Both the position numbers and the translations under genes were made by a program. 64,000 nt of DNA from Hymenobacter aerilatus (GTDB taxonomy: Bacteria > Bacteroidota > Bacteroidia > Cytophagales > Hymenobacteraceae), in the NCBI RefSeq assembly GCF_022921095.1, contig NZ_CP095053.1, positions 4,754,501 to 4,818,500 on the forward strand, given 5' to 3'. Under the pieces are notes generated by a model. That model ran no database searches, had not been told where the DNA came from, and was given only the letters and a program-made list of their open reading frames with translations. Positions 1 through 6,777 of the stretch are shown in pieces (the first letter of the stretch is position 1; the number at the start of each line of letters is the position of its first letter).

Positions 1-63
1 TTGGGCCGCGGTAGGTAGGATGGACATAGCAAGGAGCAGCAGGAAAAGGATCGTTGATTTCAT
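1..63 (-). CDS. N-terminal end of a secreted protein (partial, runs off left edge)
   Basis: Reading leftward from an ATG at 63-61, 21 codons stay open to the window edge. They encode a textbook signal peptide: MKST, then a leucine-rich hydrophobic core, then a PTAAQ end that suits cleavage between Ala and Gln. The rest of the gene lies outside the window, so the mature protein and its function cannot be known. The palindromic element at 106-241 lies just upstream of its start, between this gene and the divergent gene at 371. Confidence 0.6.
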   Translation of the reverse strand, partial: MKSTILFLLLLAMSILPTAAQ

Positions 64-105
64 GTATCGGAAGGTCAGGAGATCAGGAGAAGCAGTTTGT
101 AACGC

Positions 106-241
106 TGTCATCTTTTTCATTCTGTCATCCTGAGCAGCGCGAAGGACCTTCTCAGGTCGGAACGAGTCGTTAGTACGCCTGTCGTTCTGACGTGAGAAGG
201 TCCTTCGCGCTGCTCAGGATGACAGAATGAAAAAGATGACA
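106..241. repeat. Palindromic interspersed element, family B copy 1
   Basis: Two perfectly complementary 49-base arms (106-154 and 193-241) flank a 38-base centre. The arm core reads GTCATCCTGAGCAGCGCGAA followed by GGACCTTCTCA. A second copy lies at 19737-19840 and shares both the arm core and most of the centre (GAACGAGTCGTTAGTACGCC here, one base different there). Conservation of the centre as well as the arms marks this as a dispersed repeat rather than a gene-specific terminator. Outer arm bases in this copy (TGTCATCTTTTTCATT) are not shared with copy 2. Confidence 0.85.
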
Positions 242-370
242 GTAGCTGGTTTTCCCTACGGCGGCCTTTCTATCTGGGTTGATGCAAGCCGCGTTGCGCA
301 ACCTTCAGCGTAGCAGCAGGGTAGGGAAGAAGCGCCCCTCCTTCCACTGTTCTGCTAACGCTGTATCTAA

Positions 371-1402
371 ATGCGCTTCCTCTTTCTACTACTGTCCTGC
401 CTACCGCTGCTACCCGTATCAGCCACCGCTCAATCTTCGCCTAACCTTACCAAAGGCCGTATCGTGCGGCAAGACCCTAGCCTCGACCAACTCCTCGGCT
501 CCGACGCGAAAATTGAAATCGTAGGCTCCGGCTTCGTGCACATCGAGGGCCCGCTGTGGGTGGCCGACAGCAGTATGCTCCTATTTTCGGATACTAAGTC
601 GCGTACGATTTACCGCTGGTCGGAGCAGAAAGGATTATCGAAATTCTTGGAAAACAGCGGCTACACTGGCCGCATGCCCTATGGCGAGGAGCCGGGTAGC
701 AATGGCCTGGCATTGGACGGAAAAGGCAACCTGCTGCTCTGCCAGCACGGCGACCGGCGCATCGCCATGCTACCCCTCTCCCAGAAAAGCGGCCTGCTCA
801 CCCTCACCGACCGCTACGACGGCAAGCGCTACAATAGCCCCAACGACGTGCTGGCCCACCCCACCAACGGCGCCATCTACTTCACCGACCCGCCCTTCGG
901 CCTACCCCAACAAGAAAAAGACCCCCTCCGCGAGATTTCCGTGAGTGGCGTCTATCGGCGCGATGCCAAGGGTAGGATAACGCAGGAAGTCACGGACCTG
1001 TCGAAACCCAACGGCTTGGCTTTCACCGCCGATGGCCGCACGCTCTACGTCTCTAACGCCGACTCGCTTCGCCCCGTGATCATGCAGTACGACGTGCGCA
1101 GTAACGGCAAGCTCAGCAACGGCCGCGTGTTTTTCGACATGGCTACCCTACCCAAAGTGCGCCCCAAGGAACTACCCGATGGCCTGAAGGTAGACCAAGC
1201 CGGCAACGTATATGCCACCGGCCCCGGCGGCGTCTCCATCCTCTCGCCGGCAGGCAAGCTGCTCGGCACCCTCGACCCCGGCGAGGTGGCCGCCAACTGC
1301 GCCTGGGGCGACGACGGCCGCACGCTCTACATCACCGCCAACACGTTCCTATGCCGCATCAAAACCAAAGCGCAGGGTGTGGTGACACGGAAGAAAAACT
1401 AA
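371..1402 (+). CDS. SMP-30/gluconolactonase/LRE-like secreted protein
   Basis: The 343-residue product is a six-bladed beta-propeller of the SMP-30/gluconolactonase family, which hydrolyses sugar lactones or related esters using one divalent metal. A signal peptide covers about residues 1-20 (cleavage near ATA-QSS), so the enzyme is probably periplasmic. The usual metal-ligand positions are visible: Glu59 in EGPLW, Asn158 in SPNDV and Asp270 in LPDGL. PNGLAF at 213-218 is another family hallmark. Length is normal for the secreted subfamily. The exact lactone cannot be inferred. It appears to be a single-gene unit, followed at once by palindromic element A1, which separates it from the convergent cutC gene. 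Confidence 0.88.
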   Translation: MRFLFLLLSCLPLLPVSATAQSSPNLTKGRIVRQDPSLDQLLGSDAKIEIVGSGFVHIEGPLWVADSSMLLFSDTKSRTIYRWSEQKGLSKFLENSGYTGRMPYGEEPGSNGLALDGKGNLLLCQHGDRRIAMLPLSQKSGLLTLTDRYDGKRYNSPNDVLAHPTNGAIYFTDPPFGLPQQEKDPLREISVSGVYRRDAKGRITQEVTDLSKPNGLAFTADGRTLYVSNADSLRPVIMQYDVRSNGKLSNGRVFFDMATLPKVRPKELPDGLKVDQAGNVYATGPGGVSILSPAGKLLGTLDPGEVAANCAWGDDGRTLYITANTFLCRIKTKAQGVVTRKKN

Positions 1403-1409
1403 AACTAGT

Positions 1410-1584
1410 CTAGTTCCCCTCCTTTTTGAAGGAGGGGTGCCCGCAGGGCGGGGTGGTAAAACCGTTAGAACGGCAACTAGAACTAGAAGCTAAGAAGTAA
1501 AGAGATTAATTCTACCTATATCGTTCAACGAATTTTACCACCCCGCCCTGCGGGCACCCCTCCTTCAAAAAAGAGGGGAACTAG
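1410..1584. repeat. Palindromic interspersed element, family A copy 1
   Basis: About 175 bases with long imperfect inverted arms. The left arm begins CTAGTTCCCCTCC and continues through GGGTGCCCGCAGGGCGGGGT to GGTAAAACCGTT. The right arm is its complement and ends GGGGAACTAG. Each arm also carries a local hairpin (CCTCC...GGAGG). The centre contains CTAGAACTAGAAGCTAA and ATCGTTCAACG. Copies 2 (10769-10946) and 3 (36413-36539) share this plan. It lies between the convergent genes at 371-1402 and 1601-2317, where it could also end transcription from both sides. Confidence 0.85.
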
Positions 1585-1600
1585 CTTCTAGCTCTAGCTC

Positions 1601-2317
1601 CTAATTTTTAGCCTCTAATAACCCCACCAACTCCCGCACCAGTCCGGCATCTGTCTGCCAGTGCGTCGTGTCAAACTCGTTCGGCTGTGGGGGTAGGGGA
1701 ATCAGTTTTTTGGCGCTGGTGTGAAACTCCGTGGCGCCCGTAGCTGCCGCTAGAGGCAGGAGATTATCGGCGTGGATGCCGGCGCCTGGCTGTATGCTGA
1801 TGCGGCCGGCTGCTTGTGCCACCAACGCCGCCAATTGCTGCTGGCCGGCCTCGGCAGAAGTGGCGCCTCCCGAGGTCAGGATACGCGCACAGCCTAGCTC
1901 GATAATCTCCTCCAAGGCCTGCGCCTGGTCTTGGCACACGTCGAAGGCACGATGGAAGGTGACCTGCATGGGGCGTGCCAGCTCTATCAGCGTGCGACAG
2001 CGGGCTACGTCTACACGACCGTCCTCGTCTAGCATGCCCAACACTACCCCGTCGCAGCCCAGCTCGCGGCAGGCCAGCACGTCGGTTTGCATGAGGGCGA
2101 ATTCCTCGTCGTCGTACACGAAGTTGCCCGGGCGGGGCCGAATCAAGACGAATACCTGAATGCTGAGCAGCGCCCGTACGCGCCGAACGAGGCCGTAGGA
2201 AGGCGTGATGCCGCCCTGCTCCAGGTTCTGACACAGCTCGATGCGGCTGGCCCCGCCTGCCTGCGCCGCTTGGGCCGACTGCACCGAGTTAGCGCAAATT
2301 TCCAGGGTATAGCTCAC
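1601..2317 (-). CDS. cutC: Copper homeostasis protein CutC
   Basis: This encodes a CutC-family TIM-barrel protein of about 238 residues, cytosolic, historically tied to copper tolerance although its biochemical role is unsettled. The hallmark N-terminus YTLEICANSVQSA and the following GGASRIELCQNLEQGG segment are intact, as are RPRPGNFVYDDEE and the HRAFD segment. I place the start at a GTG at 2317-2315 whose last two bases begin the TGA stop of the upstream gene (a GTGA overlap). The open frame extends further upstream inside that gene, but those residues do not resemble CutC. Translational coupling with the aspartylglucosaminidase gene is likely. A link between the two functions is not evident. 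Confidence 0.9.
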   Translation of the reverse strand: MSYTLEICANSVQSAQAAQAGGASRIELCQNLEQGGITPSYGLVRRVRALLSIQVFVLIRPRPGNFVYDDEEFALMQTDVLACRELGCDGVVLGMLDEDGRVDVARCRTLIELARPMQVTFHRAFDVCQDQAQALEEIIELGCARILTSGGATSAEAGQQQLAALVAQAAGRISIQPGAGIHADNLLPLAAATGATEFHTSAKKLIPLPPQPNEFDTTHWQTDAGLVRELVGLLEAKN

Positions 2318-3342
2318 TTCAGCAGGTACTCGCAATTGATGAGCTGCTTCTGGTCTTTGGCATCGCACACAGCGTAGCTGAAACCTTTTTGCAGGGCAAA
2401 CGCCCCTACCTCGCCCTTACTGCTCACGGCAATAAAGCCCACCTGAATGTCGCGGGCGGCCTTATCGCCTTTGATGCGGAGGATACGCTCCACGGCGGCC
2501 TTACAGGCCGCTTTCGGCGAGAGGCCCTGGCGCATCAGCTCCACTACCGTGTGTGAGCCCACCATCCGAATCACGTCTTCGCCCTGGCCGGTGGCGGCGG
2601 CGGCGCCTACCTCGTTATCCACGTATAGCCCTGCCCCAATAATGGGCGAGTCGCCCACGCGGCCGCGCATCTTGAAGCCCATGCCGCTGGTGGTGCAGCT
2701 GCCGCTCAGGTTGCCCTGGGCATCCATAGCCAACATGGCAATGGTGTCGTGGTTTTGGGGGCCGCCCACGGGTCCTACCTTCTTCTGGTTGCCGCTGTTC
2801 TCGATGTTGACAACGGGCTTATACTCGCTCTTTTTCAGCCACTCTTTATACGCTGCGGCTGCATCGGCGCTGAGTTCTAGGGGCTCCAGCGGGAAGCCTT
2901 GGGCCACGGCAAACTGCTGGGCGCCCTCGCCTACCAGCATCACGTGGGGCGTTTTCTCCATTACGGCCCGCGCCACGCTGATGGGGTGCTTGATGCGCTC
3001 CAAGGCCGCCACGCTACCGCAGTTGTACTTGTCGTCCATGATGCAGGCGTCGAGCGTCACGATGCCGTCGCGGTCGGGGTTGCCGCCCAGGCCTACGCAG
3101 CAATTCTGCGAGTCCTCGGTCACGCGCACGCCGGCCTCTACGGCATCTAGGGCGCGGCCGCCTTTGCTGAGCACCTGCCAGGCAGCCTGGTTGGCGGGCA
3201 CGCCGTCGTTCCAGGTGGCAATGGCCAGGGGTTTGTTCTTTACCTTGCCAGCAGGGGGTAGGGCCGCCGCGGCCACGGGTTTGGTTGCCAGCAAAGCCAG
3301 GCCGGCCGCCGACGATTTGATGAATTTTCTACGATTGGACAT
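2314..3342 (-). CDS. N(4)-(beta-N-acetylglucosaminyl)-L-asparaginase (Ntn-hydrolase), Tat-exported
   Basis: This 342-residue Ntn hydrolase resembles glycosylasparaginase, which cleaves the GlcNAc-Asn bond during glycoprotein breakdown. The precursor is expected to cut itself before Thr200 in NHDTIAM, giving a new N-terminal catalytic threonine. Family segments VTLDACIMD, LERIKHPISVAR, GRVGDSPIIGAG and GAAAATGQGED are all present. The start at 3342 gives MSNRRKFIKSSAAGLALLA, a twin-arginine signal with an AAA cleavage region, so export to the periplasm by Tat is likely. A longer frame beginning at 3378 exists but would put 12 unrelated residues before the signal. An isoaspartyl peptidase activity is the main alternative. 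It overlaps cutC by four bases. Confidence 0.9.
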   Translation of the reverse strand: MSNRRKFIKSSAAGLALLATKPVAAAALPPAGKVKNKPLAIATWNDGVPANQAAWQVLSKGGRALDAVEAGVRVTEDSQNCCVGLGGNPDRDGIVTLDACIMDDKYNCGSVAALERIKHPISVARAVMEKTPHVMLVGEGAQQFAVAQGFPLEPLELSADAAAAYKEWLKKSEYKPVVNIENSGNQKKVGPVGGPQNHDTIAMLAMDAQGNLSGSCTTSGMGFKMRGRVGDSPIIGAGLYVDNEVGAAAATGQGEDVIRMVGSHTVVELMRQGLSPKAACKAAVERILRIKGDKAARDIQVGFIAVSSKGEVGAFALQKGFSYAVCDAKDQKQLINCEYLLK

Positions 3343-3431
3343 GCACAAGCAAAATGCGTTCGGGGTTAAAGAACGCAAGATTTAGGCATTTCTGCGCGAT
3401 TTGGATGCAGACCCTACCCAACCAATGACTG

Positions 3432-3579
3432 GCGCGAGTTTGCAGCTCGTGCCTATGCTATTGTGAAGCTGTGCCTCACCCGCAGGAACGAATACGCGTT
3501 GCCCATTTCCAGCTTGCCGCGCTGCGGCAGATGAGGTACAACCTCATCCGCGAAGCCGGCACGAACTGCAAGCTCGCGC
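3432..3579. repeat. Palindromic interspersed element, family C copy 1
   Basis: Outer arms GCGCGAGTTTGCAGCTCGTG (3432 onward, 22 bases to 3453) and its near complement (3558-3579) enclose two smaller palindromes: one around GTGAAGCTGTGCCTCAC and one around GATGAGGTACAACCTCATC. A half copy with about the same left part lies at 4472-4524. The element lies between the divergent genes starting at 3342 and 3639, in a gap of about 300 bases in which I see nothing else. Confidence 0.75.
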
Positions 3580-3638
3580 TAGAAGGAGGTAACTATGCCA
3601 GTGAAGTCGTACTTTTCGCAGCGTCATTCTACTTCATT

Positions 3639-4412
3639 ATGTCTTACCGTTTTATCTCTACCCCTATGCGTACAGCATCTACCATCTTACTACCCCTTTT
3701 ACTTCTCGGTGCTCCGCTAAGCGGCTGGGCGCAGGCCACGCAACCGATGACCGTCAGCCAAAAGAACCCCGCGAGTCGGGAAGAATTCAGTGTGTTGACG
3801 AGTGATACGCAGACCAAGCATGGCGCCTACCGTCAGTATGGCGGCCGCAAAGGCACTGTGCTGCTCGCAGAAGGCTTCTACATGGCCGGACAGAAAGACA
3901 GCCTGTGGACGGAGTACTTTGACCTAAGCAGCCAGCCGAAAGCCAAAGGCAGCTACCGCCGCGACCAAAAGGTAGGCGAGTGGGAATACTACGCGCCCGA
4001 TGGCACCCTGGCCACCCGCTACGACCATACCACCAATCAGTTACTATTTCGCTCGCCTAGCAAGTGGCCAAACAAGCTGGTCATTCGCCCCTTGTCCAAA
4101 GATGTGGTGATTACCGAACCCCCCATTGCGCTGGTCGGCAACGATGCTTTGGCGCGGTCGGTGGGCATGAGCGTGCGCTACCCAGTGATGGCGTTGCGCA
4201 ATAGGGTAGGCGGCGAGGTGCGCGTTGCCTTCACCATCGACAGCAACGGCAACACCTCGAATCACCGCGTCGTGCGCGGCATCGGCTCCGGCTGCGACGA
4301 GGAAGCCCTGCGCGCGGTAAAGAGCCTGCATGCCGAATGGATTCCGGCCTCCGCTAATGGGCAGCCCGTGGCATCGGAATGCGAGATGCCGGTTGTGTTT
4401 GCGGTTAGGTAG
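3639..4412 (+). CDS. Secreted MORN-like repeat protein with TonB C-terminal domain
   Basis: Two parts are visible. The middle holds YwqK/MORN-type repeats (AYRQYGGRKGTVLLAEGFY, then GSYRRDQKVGEWEYYAPDGT). The C-terminal 90 residues resemble a TonB C-terminal domain (VGGEVRVAFTIDSNGNTSN ... GCDEEALRAV ... WIPASANGQPV). The N-terminus is a signal peptide ending SGWAQ, not the membrane anchor plus proline-rich stretch of a true TonB, so this is probably a periplasmic protein rather than an energy transducer. Two starts are possible, ATG at 3639 and ATG at 3666 (MRTASTILLPLLLL); both give a usable signal. The upstream sequence belongs to repeat C1. Confidence 0.7.
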   Translation: MSYRFISTPMRTASTILLPLLLLGAPLSGWAQATQPMTVSQKNPASREEFSVLTSDTQTKHGAYRQYGGRKGTVLLAEGFYMAGQKDSLWTEYFDLSSQPKAKGSYRRDQKVGEWEYYAPDGTLATRYDHTTNQLLFRSPSKWPNKLVIRPLSKDVVITEPPIALVGNDALARSVGMSVRYPVMALRNRVGGEVRVAFTIDSNGNTSNHRVVRGIGSGCDEEALRAVKSLHAEWIPASANGQPVASECEMPVVFAVR

Positions 4413-4471
4413 GGAGTGTTACATGGGTAGGATATGTGGATAGATAGCATTTAAGGTATTGCAACTTCCCA

Positions 4472-4524
4472 ACTGGTGCGAGCTTGTAGCTCGTGCCTAA
4501 ATTGGGTGAGGTTGTGCCTCGCCT
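4472..4524. repeat. Half copy of family C element at an AT-rich island boundary
   Basis: The stretch ACTGGTGCGAGCTTGTAGCT, followed by CGTGCC and, a few bases on, GTGAGGTTGTGCCTCGCC, closely matches the left half of the element at 3432-3579. The complementary right half is missing. The repeat stops three bases before the stop codon (4530-4528) of the AT-rich nuclease gene, so the foreign-looking sequence begins where the repeat breaks off. Confidence 0.65.
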
Positions 4525-4527
4525 AGA

Positions 4528-4899
4528 CTACAGGTTAGCATCAGAAGTAGCCTCTGTTGCTAATATCTCTACAGTAGTTGTTAAAGGAGTAACGGTAGGA
4601 ATGAAACTTCGCAACGCTACATTAAAGAAGTCTCTAAATTCATCTATTAAGAAATATTCTTCGATTTTACGTCCTTGTTCAATTTGCTCCTTAATATTTA
4701 GCAGCTTCGTTTCTTTTGAACCAGGTACTTTTTTGCCTTCTTCTGTTAAATATTTTTCTAATTCGCCTCGTCTTAGAATATAGATTTTGTGATTCGTCCA
4801 TATATCATCTAAACAGTCATATAATTTTTTCTTAAAATCAATATTTTCAGAAAGCTCTAAATCTTCATGAGTAATTTTCTTCTTAATTTTTGGTCTCAA
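4528..4899 (-). pseudogene. C-terminal fragment of OLD-family nuclease gene
   Basis: This frame is the direct continuation of the nuclease gene at 4921-6645. From the TAA at 4923-4921, the same frame runs open for 130 more codons (LLGLWEF, then LRPKIKKKITHEDL...) to a TAG at 4530-4528. The only possible start near its beginning is a TTG at 4899. The sequence is lysine- and glutamate-rich with no domain I recognise on its own. Joined to the upstream part it would make a protein of about 705 residues, a normal size for OLD-family nucleases. I infer one gene split by a nonsense change, not two genes. Confidence 0.65.
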
Positions 4900-4920
4900 A
4901 AATTCCCAAAGTCCCAGTAG

Positions 4921-6645
4921 TTATGGTAGCCTAGAATTGTCTTGTGAGACCGTGTCCATCATATGGCAGAATGATTTAGCATCAATGCTTTTTTCAGGAT
5001 CTAAAAGACGCTTTTTTAGGTTTTTACTCTCCCATTCATCTATGAATTTTGTCTTTTCACTTCGTATTTCTCCGATGTCGGTATGAAGTGTAGTTTCAAT
5101 TCCTTCAAAAAGATAGTCTAGGTCAGCTAATGCATAATATGGTATTCCACATTCTTTAAGCACCCTTGTGATTTTTGCTATGTCGTTTTTGCCGTTTGCT
5201 CTAGCTATGCTGACATTACATTCATCCAAATATTCATTGCCTTTTACTATGCTATCAACTATTACAGGAAGTATAAACTTTTCTCCTCCTTCGCATATAA
5301 TTACTGCGTCAGCGAAAAACATTTCGCTATTTTCACTTCTTAATAAAGTTTGTATCTGACTTTTGTCAGCTGATGAAATATTTAAATAGTTAGATTGTGT
5401 TCTTCCATTTATTTTTTTAATAACTGATATATTGCTTAACTCGCCAGCTTTTATAAATTCAGTTGAGTGAGTAATAACGATAACTTGGTTTTGCTTATCT
5501 GGATTTGTATTAACAAACTCACTAAGCCTATTTGAAATTACACGTCTTGCTTGAGGGTGCAAATAGAGTTCTGGTTCTTCAATAGCCAGAATAGTAGCGT
5601 TTTGGTGAAATAGACTGCAATAGTAAGAGAATAGTCCGATAATGACAGCACTCTGAATTCCCGACCCTTTATTCTGTAAATTTGAGTTGAATCCATCATT
5701 TACGAATACTTGAACTTGTTTATATATTTCCTTAGGATCATGGAAATACTGAAAGTTTATAGACGTTTCATTAAAGGCAACCTTTATTTTTTTGCTTATA
5801 TCTTTAGCAAGTGCATTATAAACATTGTTGCCTATTTCTTCTACTACGCTCAATGCCTTTTTTAAAACATTCTCAATATCAGTGTCTTCATTAATCTTAT
5901 GACTCTTTTTATCGTTCCAAACTTTTCTTAATAGCTTCCCATACCAAGACCACGTGTTTGGCTTAAGCTGGTTTACAGGCTCTCGGAATGCTGGTAGAAT
6001 GGCGCTAGTGATAAGAGCATCCCTGAAAATGGGTGATATTCCCCAAAGTACATACCAAGGTGCGTCTTTCTGAGATACACCTGATTCTTCGGATACTTCC
6101 TCTTGATAGAAAAACCTATACTCCTTTTCGTATGTTGTATCTATATCAAGACAAGCTTTTGCATAAAATAATACCATTATACTTTTAGATTTTTTAATGG
6201 AATTAATCAATAAATCTAAATTACTTTTTGGTTTGAAATAAGTTTTATCCAAATAATTTTTGTGAAAATATACATCAGCATCGAATACTGAATGTTCAGG
6301 AACTATATCTATTTTGCCTTTCGTACTTCGAAATGGAACTCCATTTAATTTGCCTCTATATATTCCTTTTATCTTTGATAATTCTTCCTCGTTAATATCT
6401 GTTTCTCTTAATTGGCTAAGGATCCAGAAGTCTTCGCAAGGGCCTTGCTCATGTTCGTGAAAATCGGTATAAGTAATATCTGTGTATAAAGGATTTTTAC
6501 TGCCAAAACTTATATCTAGAGCTTTTACTATATTGCTCTTTCCTGCGTTGTTTTTTCCAACGACGACGTTTTTGCCCTTCGTTAATTTTAAATGCAAATA
6601 ATCTATGCTTCTAAAATTTTTAATATAAAGCGATTCTATATACAT
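4921..6645 (-). pseudogene. OLD-family ATP-dependent nuclease (AAA ATPase + TOPRIM), truncated by in-frame TAA
   Basis: The 574 residues contain an SMC-like ATPase and a TOPRIM nuclease domain. Visible motifs: N-terminal MYIESLYIKNFRSI, Walker A GKNNAGKS at 30-37, signature-like GSGIQS at 327-332, Walker B LAIEEPEL at 353-360 with catalytic Glu357, switch ITHS at 391-394, TOPRIM glutamate Glu452 in IICEGG, and DLD at 508-510. OLD-family proteins are DNA nucleases, many of them in phage defence. No GajB-type helicase or reverse transcriptase lies beside it, so it is a stand-alone type. The whole gene is strikingly AT-rich against GC-rich neighbours, which points to horizontal transfer. All ATPase and TOPRIM core motifs precede the stop, so partial function remains possible. 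Confidence 0.8.
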
Positions 6646-6718
6646 AAAACGTTGATCAGTATTAGGTGAGCATTATACAAGTATACTATTAAGTGTGTAT
6701 AAATGTAGCCTTGCATCA

Positions 6719-6758
6719 GCAAAAAAGCTCACCCTATTAATAAGGTGAGCTTTTTTGC
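6719..6758 (-). terminator. Intrinsic terminator downstream of mfd
   Basis: GCAAAAAAGCTCACC (6719-6733) and its perfect complement GGTGAGCTTTTTTGC (6744-6758) enclose a 10-base loop. It sits 20 bases past the mfd stop. Flanking A and T runs let it work on both strands. Confidence 0.85.
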
Positions 6759-6777
6759 TTTTCACACGTTTACCTTC

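Noticed and set aside
106..241. CRISPR array
   Set aside because: The repeats in this window are inverted pairs with one centre each. No run of direct repeats with unique spacers and no cas gene is present.
2447..3385. Open frame opposite the aspartylglucosaminidase gene
   Set aside because: It mirrors a conserved gene codon for codon and shows no family motifs or start context; the other strand clearly codes.
3471..3638. N-terminal extension of the TonB-C protein
   Set aside because: The open frame upstream of 3639 runs through palindromic repeat C1 and encodes no signal or domain; the true signal peptide begins at 3639 or 3666.
4921..6645. Gabija or retron system
   Set aside because: The nuclease resembles GajA in domain order, but no UvrD-like helicase (GajB), reverse transcriptase or other partner lies within several kilobases on either side.
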